Assembly (NCBI RefSeq): GCF_022414575.1
Contig: NZ_JADWYQ010000010.1
Location: 62,001-126,000, forward strand
Source: Streptomyces sp. MUM 178J
GTDB lineage: Bacteria > Actinomycetota > Actinomycetes > Streptomycetales > Streptomycetaceae
DNA length: 64,000 nt
Direction of reading: 5' to 3'
Below, piece after piece: positions 45,700 to 55,248 of the stretch; position 1 is the first letter of the stretch, and the number at the start of each line of letters is the position of its first letter. The notes under the pieces were generated by a model. It was not told where the DNA came from and searched no databases. It worked only from the letters and a program-made list of their open reading frames with translations. The translations under genes and the position numbers were made by a program.

Positions 45700-46946
45700 G
45701 GCTGCTCTCCTTCGGACATGTCCTGGTACCGGTTCTTGAGTTCGGCGAGGTGCTCCAGCCCCTTCAGCACCCGGTCCTGGCCGAGGCCGAAGTCGATCAG
45801 GCAGGCGACCTCGTCCACCCCGATGTCGACCAGGTCCTCGATCAGCGACTCGCACTTGTCGGGCGTGCCGAGCAGCGCCAGCGTGTCGAAGTACCGCTCG
45901 AAGGTGGCGGCGAGCATCGTGTCCCGCTCGGCCTCGCCGAGCTTGGAGAACTCGCTGCCGAAGCTGTCCTGCTGGGCCAGGAAGGTCTTCAGATAGCCGG
46001 TCAGCGGACCGCGCACGAGCTCTCTGGCCTCGTCCTCGTCAGGCCACAGGAAGGTGTGCACCATCGCCGTCACCCGGCCCGCGGCCGGATCGTGCCCGGC
46101 CTTCGCCCGCGCCTCGCGGTAGGCCGCCGCCTTGTCCTTCAGATCGGCCGGCCGCTGCGCCACCAGCCCGGTCAGCACATGCGCCCCGATCTCCCCGGCG
46201 CGTGTGAACGTCTCGACGCTGCCCTGTGCGGACACCCACACGGGCAGCGCCGGCTGGAGCGGGCGGGGCAGGGTGCGCACGGTCTGCGGCGAGCCGTCGG
46301 CGCGCGGCAGTTCGACGCTCTCGCCGGCCCAGAGCCGCTGGATGGTGTCGATCGCCTCGAACATCTCGTCCTTGCGGCGCGGGTAGCGCTGCTGCCCGTC
46401 GCCCGGCGCCAGGATGAAGTCGTCGGGGTGCCAGCCGGACGCCGCGGAGATCGCGGCCCTGCCGCCCGACAGATTGTCGACCACGGCCCATTCCTCGGCC
46501 ACCCGCACCGGGTGGTGCAGCGGCAGGACGGTGCTGCCGGCCCGAATCTGGAGGCGCTCGGTCAGCACCGCGATGGCGGCCGCCAGGACCGACGGGTTCG
46601 GGTAGAGGCCGCCGAAGTCCACGAAGTGGCGCTCGGGGACCCAGATGCCGCTGAAGCCGTTGGCGTCGGCGTAGCGTGCGCTGTCCAGCAGCAGCTGATA
46701 CTTGCCCGGCCCTGCGGCGGTCCCGTCGCCGGAGAAGAAGAACAGGCTGAAGTCCATGGTGCTGCCCGGCCTCCGCCTGCGGCGCGGGGCGGCGGACTTC
46801 GCAGCCGTGCGCTCCCCGGCGCCCAGGCCGCCGGGCGCCTTCGCGCCGCGGTCGCGCAGGGACCGCTCCAGCACCGCGCGCTGACCGGGCGTCAGCGAGG
46901 CCAGCCGTTCCTGGAGCCGCTGCGTCGTCTCGGTCTCGTCAGACAT
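45696..46946 (-). CDS. Luciferase-like FMN monooxygenase (assembly-line-associated)
   Basis: A 416-residue flavin-dependent monooxygenase of the MupA/Atu3640 type seen beside PKS-NRPS modules. The barrel begins at about residue 64 (MDFSLFFFSGDG) and contains WVPERHF, ASGWHPDDF and PVWVSAQGS. Residues 10-33 (RLQERLASLTPGQRAVLERSL) resemble the N-terminal helix of the next NRPS, suggesting docking or a former fusion. The FMN reductase at 56098 could supply reduced flavin. ATG 46946 overlaps the PKS by 8 bases. It may hydroxylate a carrier-bound intermediate. Confidence 0.9.
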   Translation of the reverse strand: MSDETETTQRLQERLASLTPGQRAVLERSLRDRGAKAPGGLGAGERTAAKSAAPRRRRRPGSTMDFSLFFFSGDGTAAGPGKYQLLLDSARYADANGFSGIWVPERHFVDFGGLYPNPSVLAAAIAVLTERLQIRAGSTVLPLHHPVRVAEEWAVVDNLSGGRAAISAASGWHPDDFILAPGDGQQRYPRRKDEMFEAIDTIQRLWAGESVELPRADGSPQTVRTLPRPLQPALPVWVSAQGSVETFTRAGEIGAHVLTGLVAQRPADLKDKAAAYREARAKAGHDPAAGRVTAMVHTFLWPDEDEARELVRGPLTGYLKTFLAQQDSFGSEFSKLGEAERDTMLAATFERYFDTLALLGTPDKCESLIEDLVDIGVDEVACLIDFGLGQDRVLKGLEHLAELKNRYQDMSEGEQP

Positions 46947-49900
46947 GATCACCCTTCAGCTTCGCCTCGGCCTCGTCCGCGGACAGGCCCTCCACCTCGC
47001 GCAGCAGCGCCTCGAACTCGTCCAGACCGATCGCCTCGGCCTGGTGGGCGCGGATCGCGGCGGCCAGACCCGGCACGGTCGGCGCCTCGAAGACGGCGCT
47101 CATCGGGAAGTCGCCGTGCGCCTGCCGCAGCCGTCCCACGATCTGGATCGCGAACAGCGAGTTGCCGCCCAGGTCGTAGAAGTCGTCATCGGGGCCGATC
47201 GGCGACACCCCGAGCATGTCGCGCCAGACCCGGGCCACGGACTGGGCGACATCGTCGTCGGGCCACACCGTCGCCGGATCCCAGTCGTCGTCGGACTGCT
47301 CCCGCCCGCTGCCCAGCGCGTCGGTGAACGACGTCGCCGTCAGGCCCGCCTGATCGGCCAGCACGTCCTGGAAGTCCGCCTTGGAGACCACGACCTGCGG
47401 CAGCCCCCCGGCCAGTGCCGCACGCGCCAGCGCCAGGCCGTCGGCGACCGGCACGCCCTGCGTGCGGCGCAGCCGCTCGTACAGCTCCCGCACCTCGGGC
47501 AGGCCCGCCATCTGCTGCTCGAACCAGTCGTCCCACTCCCACTGCGCCCAGTCCACGGCGACCGTGTTCCGGCCGGCCGCCGCGGCGGCCTGCGCGAAGG
47601 AGTCCAGAAACGCGGCGGCGGCACAGTTCTCCGACTGGCCGAAGCCGCCGATGACGCCGGTGGCGGCCGAGCCGACGAGGAAGAAGTCGAGCGGCTCGGC
47701 GGCCAGCAGCTCCTCCAGCAGCAGGGTCGAGCGCACCCGGGCGGCCAGGACCGGGTCGAAGTCGCCGCGCGTCTTCAGCGCCACCAGGCCGGAGCCGCGG
47801 GCGTCGGCGCAGTGCAGCACACCGCGGACGGCGCCGAGCAGTTCCCGGGCCCCCGCGACGACGTCGGCGGCCTGGGCGGGGTCACCGAGGTCCGCGCCGC
47901 GGTACGCGACCGCCTCCGGCCGCGCCCGGCACAGCGCCGCCAGCCGCGCCACCCGGTCCCGGACCCGCTCGTCGCCGCCCGCCGTACCCGACAGCCACGC
48001 CGCCCAGTCGCCCTCGGCGGGGAACTCCGGGTCGCCGACCAGCAGCAGCCGCGCTCCGGCCGCCGCCAGTTCCTCGGCGAAGGCCAGCCCGGCCTCACCC
48101 GACACACCGGTCACCAGGTAGCCGGCGTCCTCGCGCCATGCCCGCTCTGCCGGGACCTCCTCCAGCTCCACGGGTGCGAACGCGCGCACCAGCCGCTGCG
48201 CGCCGCGGAGGGCGACGAGCGACTCCCGCCCCGGGCCCGCCAGTTCGGCGGCCAGCCGGCGCGTCGTCCGGGCCAGCCCGGCGGCGTCCGCGGGGAGCGT
48301 GATGTCGACGGCGCGGCAGGTCAGCCAGGGGTACTCCTGGGGCAGCACGGTGACCGCGCCGTACACGGCGGCGCGCTCCGGCCGGGTCACGGCGGTCCCG
48401 TGGGCGTCCTGCAGTCCGTCGGTGACCACGTCGACGCGCACCGGCCGGGTCCCGCCGCCCTCGCCCAGGGCCTGGGCCAGACAGACCAGGCTGTGGAAGC
48501 CCGCGTCCAGTGCGTCGGCGCAGCGGCCGGCGGCGTCCCGCCCGTCGTCCGCCCGGCCCGTGACCGACCAGGCGTGCAGCACCCGGCCGGGCAGCAGGCC
48601 GTCCCGCCCCAGCTCCCGCACGACCTGCGGCAGCGCGTCGGGGTCCGCGGGGTCGGCGGTGAAGTCGTGCGCGGAGGAACGGGCGTACGCCGTGCCCTTG
48701 CGCACCGTGGCGACCGTGTGGCCGCGGGCGCGCAGTCCGGCGGAGACCTCGTCGGTCAGACCGTGCTCGTCCGCGAGGACCAGCCAGGCCGCCGTCGCCT
48801 CCGCGGAACCCGGGTCCGCCTCGCCGGCCGACGCCCCCGACGCCTCCGACGGCTCCGGCGCGTCCGGCAGCAGCGGCGCGCGGCGCCACACCGGGGCGTA
48901 CGTCCAGCGGGCCGGGTCGGCGCGCAGATTCCCGCCGGGCGCCTCCTGCGGCTTGGGCAGCAGATGGCTGCGGCCCTCGAAGGGATATGCGGGCAGTGGG
49001 ACACGGCTTCGCTCCCTGCCGCGGTGGAGTGCCGCCCAGTCCGGCCCGGCCCCCAGCCGCCACAGCTCCGCCAGCCCTTCGCGCAGTGCCCGCTGCTCTG
49101 CCGGACCCTGCTCGCCGCGCGGCCTGCGCAGCAGCGTCACCGTCGGGGGCGGCGCGGGGCGGCTGCGCACCAGACCGCTGAGCTGACTGCCCGGTCCGAC
49201 TTCCACGAGCACGGCGGGACCGCGCTGTGCCAGTGCGGCGATCCCGTCCGCGAACCGCACCGGACGGCGGGTGTGGGCCACCCAGTACTCCGGGTCCACG
49301 GCCTGCTCGTCGGTGATCCAGGCGCCCGTGACATTGGACAGGAACGGGATGCGCGGCTTGTTCAGCCGCACCGAACGCAACACCTCGGCGAGTCCGGGCA
49401 GCGCCGGCTCCACCAGCGCGGTGTGGAAGGCGTGCGAGGTCTCCAGCTCGCGCACCGGCACACCCCGCTCCCGAAGCAGCCGGCGCGCCTCGGCGATCTC
49501 CTCCGGGGCGCCCGCGACCACGCACGACTCCGGTGCGTTGACGGCGGCGATCGTCGCACGGCCGTCCAGCGCCTCGGCGAGCGACTTCTCGTCGAGCGGC
49601 GCCGACAGCATCCGGCCGGGCGCGAGCTCCTGCATCAGCTCGGCCCGCCGGGCCACCACCCGCAGCGCGTCCTCGAGCGTGAACACCCCGGCCAGGCAGG
49701 CCGCGACGAGCTCGCCCAGGCTGTGCCCGGTCATGGCGTCGGGGTGCACCCCCCAGGACATCAGCAGCCGCGCCACGGCGTAGTCCACGCAGAACACGGC
49801 AGGCTGGGTGTACCTGGTCTGCCGCAGCCGCTCCGCCGCCTCCTGTGCGTCCGCCCCGGGTGCGTCCGCCTGGTGTGCGTCCGCCCCGTGTGCGTCCGCC

Positions 49901-51732
49901 TCCTTCGCGCCGGAGCCGGCGGCGAACGCGACCTCGCGGACGTCCCAGCCGGTCAGCGGCAGCAGGATCTCCGCACAGCGGTCGAACGCCTCGCGGAACA
50001 CCGGTTCGGTGCGGTAGAGCTCCGCGCCCATGCCCGCGAACTGCGCCCCCTGACCGGGGAAGAGGAACACCACGTCGGGCGTCGGGCCGCCCTGCGGGAC
50101 GGGTTCCGTCGCGGCCGCGGGGCGGCGCAGCGCGGCGACGGCCGCGGCGCGGTCGGAGGCCACCACGGCACGGCGGCGGGCGAACGCGGCCCGCCCCAGC
50201 TGCAGTGTGTACGCGGCGTCGCCGAGACCTGCGTCCGGCTCCGCCTCCAGGGCCGCGGCCAGCCGCTCCGCGGCGGCCCGCAGCGCCTCGGGCGTGCGGG
50301 CCGACAGCGGCAGCACATGCCAGTGGTCGTCGGCCGCCACCGCGGCGGCCCCGCCGTCCCGGTCCGCGGCGGCGAGGCCGCCGCGGAGACGACCGGCGGC
50401 CGGGGCGGCCTCCAGCACGACATGGGCGTTGGTGCCGCCGATGCCGAAGGCGCTCACCCCGGCGCGCGGCGGCAGCTGTGTCCGCGGCCACGGCCGGCCC
50501 GCGGCGTCGATCCGGAACGGCCCCTTCTCCAGGTTCAGTCGCGGATTGGGATCGGTGAAGTGGGCGGTCGGCGGTATGAAGCGGTGCTCCAGCGCCAGCA
50601 CCGCCTTGATCAGGCCGGTGACGCCCGCCGCGGCGTCGAGGTGGCCGACGTTTGACTTCACGGAGCCCAGATGGACCGAACCCGGTGCGAGGTCCGGGCC
50701 GAAGACCTCGGTGAGCGCCTGCACTTCGATCGGGTCGCCGAGCGGTGTGGCGGTGCCGTGCGCCTCGACGTACTGGACCGTGCCCGGCTCCACGCCGGCG
50801 ACGGCCAGCGCCTCGGCGATCACCTCGCTCTGCCCCCGCTGCGACGGAGCGGTGAAGCCGATCTTGGCGGAGCCGTCGTTGTTGACGGCGCTGCCGCGGA
50901 TCACGGCATGGATGTGATCGCCGTCGGCGACCGCGTCCTCCAGCCGCTTGAGCACCACCATCGCCACGCCGTCGCCCGAGACGGTGCCGGTGGCAGCGGC
51001 GTCGAAGGGACGGCAGCGGCCGTCAGAGGACAGGATCGCGCCCTCCTCGTACCGGTAGCCGCGAGGCTCGAACTCCCGCACCGCCACACCGCCGGCCAGC
51101 GCCAGATCCGACTCCCGGGTGAGCAGCGACTGCACCGCCAGATGCACCGTCACCAGCGATGACGAGCAGGCGCTCTGCACGGTGAAGCTGGGCCCGGTCA
51201 GACCGAGCTTGTACGACACACGCAGCGCGAGCATGCCCGGGTCGTTGCCGACGGCGACCTGGATCTCGTCCGAGACCCGGCCGTCCTGTGACGTGTGGGG
51301 CACCCGCTCACGCAGATAGCCGCTGCCCGCCACGCCGGCGAACACGCCCGTGGGGCCGTCGAACGTGCCCGCCGGGTAGCCGGCCCGCTCCAGCGCCTGC
51401 CACGAGGTCTCCAGCAGCAGCCGGTGCTGCGGATCCATCAACTCCGCCTCGGCGCGGGTGACGCCGAAGAAGTCCGCGTCGAAGCGGTCGTACCCCTCCA
51501 GCGGGAAGCCGGACTTCACCAGCGCCGGATCGTCCAGCAGCCGCTGGGGCACTCCGGCCGCGGCCAGCTCCTCGTCCGTATAGCGGGTGCTGCCCTCCGC
51601 ACCGGACACCACCAAGCGCCACAGCGCCTCGACGTCCTCGGCGCCGGGGAAGCGCCCGCTCATCCCGATGACGGCCACGCACTGCTCGGGCAGTCCGGGC
51701 AGCTCGGTCTGGTGCGTCTCGCGTTCCGTCAT
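46939..51732 (-). CDS. Type I PKS: KS - AT - KR-like - T
   Basis: A 1597-residue PKS module. KS has Cys189 (VQSACSSS), His325 (EAHGTA) and His364 (NVGHLD). AT has GHSLGE (Ser671) and HAFH (767-770), the malonyl-CoA signature. The KR-like domain (about 1180-1400) keeps a nucleotide-type start (YLVTGVSGEAG) but has Asn where the catalytic Tyr should be (GQSENCAAAAFLD; codon 47626-47628), Ala in place of the later Asn, and Arg/Ala near the Lys site, so ketoreduction is unlikely. The T domain is FYDLGGNSLFAIQ, peptidyl-carrier-like. ATG 51732 overlaps the A-T gene (ATGA). A beta-keto extension by two carbons is predicted. Confidence 0.93.
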   Translation of the reverse strand: MTERETHQTELPGLPEQCVAVIGMSGRFPGAEDVEALWRLVVSGAEGSTRYTDEELAAAGVPQRLLDDPALVKSGFPLEGYDRFDADFFGVTRAEAELMDPQHRLLLETSWQALERAGYPAGTFDGPTGVFAGVAGSGYLRERVPHTSQDGRVSDEIQVAVGNDPGMLALRVSYKLGLTGPSFTVQSACSSSLVTVHLAVQSLLTRESDLALAGGVAVREFEPRGYRYEEGAILSSDGRCRPFDAAATGTVSGDGVAMVVLKRLEDAVADGDHIHAVIRGSAVNNDGSAKIGFTAPSQRGQSEVIAEALAVAGVEPGTVQYVEAHGTATPLGDPIEVQALTEVFGPDLAPGSVHLGSVKSNVGHLDAAAGVTGLIKAVLALEHRFIPPTAHFTDPNPRLNLEKGPFRIDAAGRPWPRTQLPPRAGVSAFGIGGTNAHVVLEAAPAAGRLRGGLAAADRDGGAAAVAADDHWHVLPLSARTPEALRAAAERLAAALEAEPDAGLGDAAYTLQLGRAAFARRRAVVASDRAAAVAALRRPAAATEPVPQGGPTPDVVFLFPGQGAQFAGMGAELYRTEPVFREAFDRCAEILLPLTGWDVREVAFAAGSGAKEADAHGADAHQADAPGADAQEAAERLRQTRYTQPAVFCVDYAVARLLMSWGVHPDAMTGHSLGELVAACLAGVFTLEDALRVVARRAELMQELAPGRMLSAPLDEKSLAEALDGRATIAAVNAPESCVVAGAPEEIAEARRLLRERGVPVRELETSHAFHTALVEPALPGLAEVLRSVRLNKPRIPFLSNVTGAWITDEQAVDPEYWVAHTRRPVRFADGIAALAQRGPAVLVEVGPGSQLSGLVRSRPAPPPTVTLLRRPRGEQGPAEQRALREGLAELWRLGAGPDWAALHRGRERSRVPLPAYPFEGRSHLLPKPQEAPGGNLRADPARWTYAPVWRRAPLLPDAPEPSEASGASAGEADPGSAEATAAWLVLADEHGLTDEVSAGLRARGHTVATVRKGTAYARSSAHDFTADPADPDALPQVVRELGRDGLLPGRVLHAWSVTGRADDGRDAAGRCADALDAGFHSLVCLAQALGEGGGTRPVRVDVVTDGLQDAHGTAVTRPERAAVYGAVTVLPQEYPWLTCRAVDITLPADAAGLARTTRRLAAELAGPGRESLVALRGAQRLVRAFAPVELEEVPAERAWREDAGYLVTGVSGEAGLAFAEELAAAGARLLLVGDPEFPAEGDWAAWLSGTAGGDERVRDRVARLAALCRARPEAVAYRGADLGDPAQAADVVAGARELLGAVRGVLHCADARGSGLVALKTRGDFDPVLAARVRSTLLLEELLAAEPLDFFLVGSAATGVIGGFGQSENCAAAAFLDSFAQAAAAAGRNTVAVDWAQWEWDDWFEQQMAGLPEVRELYERLRRTQGVPVADGLALARAALAGGLPQVVVSKADFQDVLADQAGLTATSFTDALGSGREQSDDDWDPATVWPDDDVAQSVARVWRDMLGVSPIGPDDDFYDLGGNSLFAIQIVGRLRQAHGDFPMSAVFEAPTVPGLAAAIRAHQAEAIGLDEFEALLREVEGLSADEAEAKLKGDHV
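49846..49905 (-). repeat. 15-bp in-frame tandem repeat in the AT domain
   Basis: Four 15-base units (TGCGTCCGCCCCGGG and variants) encode ADAHG-ADAHQ-ADAPG-ADAQE, residues about 612-631. They form a hydrophilic insert about 40 residues before the GHSLGE motif. Confidence 0.85.
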
Positions 51733-53615
51733 GCGTTCCCCCCGTGCGGGTCGGAAGTGGACCGGCCGTGTTCGCCGGAGTCGTTCTGTGCCGCGAGCAG
51801 TTCGTCCAGGGCGCCCGCGAGTTCCCGTACGTTCGGCCGGTCGAAGAGCATGCGGAGCGACACCGCGGCGCCCAGCTGCTCCGTGGCGATGGCCACGGCC
51901 TGGGTGGCGAGCATCGAGTGGCCGCCCAGTTCGAAGAAGTCGTCGTCCAGGCCCACCCGGTCGACGCCGAGCACCTCGGCCCAGATGTCGGCGAGCGCCT
52001 TCTCCACGGGCGTGCCCGGGGCCGCGAAGTCCGCGTCCAGGTCCGGGCGGACCGCGTCGGGCGCGGGCAGCGCCCGTCGGTCCACCTTGCCGTTGAGCGT
52101 CAACGGCAGCCGGTCCAGGGCCATGTAGACGTTCGGCAGCATGTAGTCGGGAAGCGTCCGAGCCAGGTGCTCGCGCAGCTCCGACGGTCCGGCCGGGGCC
52201 GCGGCCACCCAGTACGCCACCAGGCGCGGGTCCCCTGCGGCGTCCTCGTCGACGGCCACGACCGCGTCGCGCACCGCGGGGTGCCGGGTGAGCGCGTTCT
52301 CGATCTCTCCCGGCTCGATGCGATAGCCGCGGATCTTGACCTGGTGGTCCAGGCGGCCCAGGTACGCGTGGTCGCCGTCCGCGTCACGCCGTGCTGCGTC
52401 GCCCGAGCGGTACCGCCGGGCGCCGGGCGCCGCCGCGTCCGGATCGGGCAGGAACCGCTCCGCGGTGAGGGCCGGGCGGCCCAGATAGCCGCGCGCCACG
52501 CCCGCCCCGCCGACGTACAGCTCACCGGCCGTGCCCGTGGCCGCCTCGGCGCCGTCGGCGTCGACGACGCGCATCGTCCAGCCGTCGAGCGCCTCTCCGA
52601 TCATGCTGCCGTCGCCGTCGAGGTCGGCCGCGGTCATCCGCCGGTATGTGGAGTGCACCGTCGTCTCGGTGATCCCGTACATGTTGACCAGTGCGGGTGT
52701 CGCGTCGCCGTGGCGGGCGATCCACGGCCGCAGCATGCCGGGCGGCAGCGCCTCCCCGGCGAAGACCGCCAGCCGCAGCGCCAGTTGCGCGGGCGCGGCC
52801 CCCTGCGCCACCTGCTCCTCCTCGTACCGGATCAGCTGCCGGAAGGCGGCCGGGGTCTGGTTGAGGACGGTGACACGCTCGCGGTGCAGCAGCGCATGGA
52901 GGTCCTGTGGGGAGCGACGTACGTCCTCCGGCACGACGACGAGGCGTCCGCCGTGCAGCAGCGCGCCCCACATCTCCCACACCGAGACGTCGAACGCCGC
53001 GGAGGAGAACATCGACCACACGTCCCCGGGCCCAAAGCCGAACCTGTCCCGCACACCGGTCAGCAGGGCCGTCACATTGCGGTGCTCGACCATGACGCCC
53101 TTCGGGACGCCTGTCGAACCGCTGGTGTAGATGACGTACGCGAGGTTCGCCGGGCCCGTTCCCGCGTCGTCGGGCGGGGTGACGGGGTATGCGTCCGGCG
53201 CGGCGCCGCCCGGGCCGGTCACCACCGTGCGCTCGGCGCGGGGCCCGGCGTCGGCCGCGTCCGTGAGCAGCACCGCTGCGCCGGCGTCGGCCAGCAGGAA
53301 GGCCTGCCGCTCCGCGGGGCTCGCCGGGTCGACGGGAACATACGCGCCGCCGGCCTTCAACACCGCGAGCAGCGCCGTCACCAGGCCGGCGCCGCGCTCC
53401 ATGCGGACGGCGACCGGCGTCTCCGGGCCGACGCCGAGCGTCCTGAGGCGGTGGGCGAGCCGGTTCGCGGCATGCTCCAGCTCCCGGTAGGTCAGTCGGC
53501 CGTCGCGGGCCGTCACGGCGACGGCGTCGCCGCGGTCCGCGGCCTGCCGTGCGAACCGCGCGTGGATCGTCGCGGAGGCTTCCCGGGCGGCCGGGGCCGT
53601 TTCGTCAACGGTCAA
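51729..53615 (-). CDS. NRPS: A (threonine-like code) - T
   Basis: A 628-residue A-T protein. A motifs are complete: IYTSGSTGVPKG, AAFDVSVWEMW, NMYGITETTVH, YRSGDAARR, LTLNGKVDR; T is FFELGGHSML. My code D-V-W-N-V-A-M-V-H-K is close to the threonine code (DFWNIGMVHK). No ATG or GTG lies near the domain start; TTG 53615 with AGAGG upstream and an 11-base overlap with the preceding gene is the likely start. With the preceding C domain it forms a C-A-T module split over two genes. Confidence 0.9.
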   Translation of the reverse strand: MTVDETAPAAREASATIHARFARQAADRGDAVAVTARDGRLTYRELEHAANRLAHRLRTLGVGPETPVAVRMERGAGLVTALLAVLKAGGAYVPVDPASPAERQAFLLADAGAAVLLTDAADAGPRAERTVVTGPGGAAPDAYPVTPPDDAGTGPANLAYVIYTSGSTGVPKGVMVEHRNVTALLTGVRDRFGFGPGDVWSMFSSAAFDVSVWEMWGALLHGGRLVVVPEDVRRSPQDLHALLHRERVTVLNQTPAAFRQLIRYEEEQVAQGAAPAQLALRLAVFAGEALPPGMLRPWIARHGDATPALVNMYGITETTVHSTYRRMTAADLDGDGSMIGEALDGWTMRVVDADGAEAATGTAGELYVGGAGVARGYLGRPALTAERFLPDPDAAAPGARRYRSGDAARRDADGDHAYLGRLDHQVKIRGYRIEPGEIENALTRHPAVRDAVVAVDEDAAGDPRLVAYWVAAAPAGPSELREHLARTLPDYMLPNVYMALDRLPLTLNGKVDRRALPAPDAVRPDLDADFAAPGTPVEKALADIWAEVLGVDRVGLDDDFFELGGHSMLATQAVAIATEQLGAAVSLRMLFDRPNVRELAGALDELLAAQNDSGEHGRSTSDPHGGNA

Positions 53616-55248
53616 GGTCGGTGTTCCTCTCAGTGCCGCAGCCGGCGGACCGGACCGCTGCGAGATCCGGGACCGGCTTGTCCGGGAAGGCGATGGCTTC
53701 TTCCAGCGCCTGCTCAAAGGCGGCCAGCAGCGCGGCCGGCGTGTCCGGTCCGAACAGGTCGGTGTCGTACTCGAGGGTCAGCGCGATGCCTTCGCCGCGC
53801 TCCTCCACGTACAGGCTCAGGTCGTACTTGGCGGTGTCCTGCGGTCCCGCGAGGTCGAGAACGCACTCGTCGAGCCCGGCGAAGACCGGGGCTCGGCGCT
53901 CGCCCAGATAGCTGAACATCACCCGGAAGACCGGCATGAAGTCGCGGGCGCGCCGCGCCACCAAGGCCTCCACGAGCTTGTCGAACGGCAGGTCCTGGTG
54001 CTCCGAGGCGTTCAGCACCGCCGTGCGCACCCGGCCGAGCAGCTCACGGAAGCCCGGGTTCCCGTCCAGCCGGGCACGCACCGGCACCATGTTGATCAGA
54101 CAGCCGACCATGTCCTGGGTCTCGGGCCGATTGCGGCCCGCGGCCGGGATCCCGACCGTCATCTCCCCGGCCCGCGCCCACCCCGCCAGCAGCGCGTGGA
54201 ACGCCGCGAGGTACGTCATGTTCGCCGTGGCCCGCTCCCGACGGCCGAACTCCCGCACCTCGCGCACCAGCCGGGGGCCGAGGGCGCGGGTGGCGACCGC
54301 GCCGCGGAAGCTCTTGGACGCGGGCCGCGGCCGGTCGGCCGGCAGGTCCGGGGCCTTCGGGTCGACGCCGAGCGCGGCGCGCCAGTGGTCGACCAGACGC
54401 CTCAGCCTCTCCCCGGCGAGCTCCCGGCGCTGCCAGGCGGCCAGGTCCGCGTACTGCACCGCCACCGCGGGCAGCCCGGCCCCCGCGGAGCCGTACAGCA
54501 GCCCCAGCTCCCGGTAGAAGATCTCCACCGAAGCCCCGTCGACCGCGATGTGATGGAACGTCACCAGCAGCCGGTGCTCGTCCTCGGCGACCTTGACCAG
54601 CCGGGCCGCCAGCGGGGGAGCGGCGGCGAGGTCGAAGACCCGTGCCGCCTCCTCGGCTGCGATGCGCTCCGCCCGGCCCGTCGCGTCGGGTGCTCCGGCC
54701 AGGTCGGTGTACGGCAGAGGCGCCGGCGCAGGCGGCTCGACTACCTGGTGCGGCCGGCCGGACACCGCCGCGTATGTCGTACGGAGCACCTCGTGACGGG
54801 CCACCACGGCGTTCAGGGCCCGTCCGAGGGCCGCTCGGTCCAGGGCGCCGCGCAGCCGCAGCGCCGTCGGCACGTTGTACAGCGTGGAGCCGGGGTCGAG
54901 TTGCTGCATGAACCACAGCCGCTGCTGGGCGAAGGACAGCGGGGGCCGCTCCCCGCGCGGCCCCGGCCGTGGACCGGACGGCTCCGGCGGGGCGTCGCCC
55001 GCCCCCGGCGGCCTCTTCATGGCCTCGCGGACCAGCCCCGCCATGCCCTGAAGCGTGTCCGCGCCGAGCAGCTCGGCCGGGGCGACGCGGGCGCCCAGCT
55101 CCTCGTCGACGCGGGCGGCGAGCCGGCCCGCCGCGGCGTCGTCCCCGCCGAGCGCGCCGAACCCCGAACCGAGCCCTACGCCGGTGACCTTCAGCAGCTC
55201 GCACCACATATGGGCGAGCTCCTCTTCGACGAAACCCATGGCCGTCAT
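53605..55248 (-). CDS. NRPS: T-like domain lacking Ser - C
   Basis: A 547-residue protein. Residues 1-75 have the carrier-domain fold signature, but the pantetheine motif is [14 protein letters not shown]: Asp replaces the modified Ser (codon 55138-55140), so it cannot be charged. A complete C domain follows (about 95-530) with HHIAVDGAS and MVGCLINMVPVRA. ATG 55248 overlaps the thioesterase stop (ATGA). The C domain probably joins a donor carried by another protein to threonine on the following A-T protein; the dead T may serve as docking. Confidence 0.9.
   Translation of the reverse strand: MTAMGFVEEELAHMWCELLKVTGVGLGSGFGALGGDDAAAGRLAARVDEELGARVAPAELLGADTLQGMAGLVREAMKRPPGAGDAPPEPSGPRPGPRGERPPLSFAQQRLWFMQQLDPGSTLYNVPTALRLRGALDRAALGRALNAVVARHEVLRTTYAAVSGRPHQVVEPPAPAPLPYTDLAGAPDATGRAERIAAEEAARVFDLAAAPPLAARLVKVAEDEHRLLVTFHHIAVDGASVEIFYRELGLLYGSAGAGLPAVAVQYADLAAWQRRELAGERLRRLVDHWRAALGVDPKAPDLPADRPRPASKSFRGAVATRALGPRLVREVREFGRRERATANMTYLAAFHALLAGWARAGEMTVGIPAAGRNRPETQDMVGCLINMVPVRARLDGNPGFRELLGRVRTAVLNASEHQDLPFDKLVEALVARRARDFMPVFRVMFSYLGERRAPVFAGLDECVLDLAGPQDTAKYDLSLYVEERGEGIALTLEYDTDLFGPDTPAALLAAFEQALEEAIAFPDKPVPDLAAVRSAGCGTERNTDLDR

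Noticed and set aside
41482..45996. A 1504-codon open frame on the plus strand
   Set aside because: It is antisense to the C-A-T-TE NRPS; composition is Arg/Gly/Val/His-rich with no recognisable domain.
49846..49905. Possible frameshift or assembly error in the PKS AT domain
   Set aside because: The 15-bp repeat keeps the frame and lies in a loop; AT motifs on both sides are intact.
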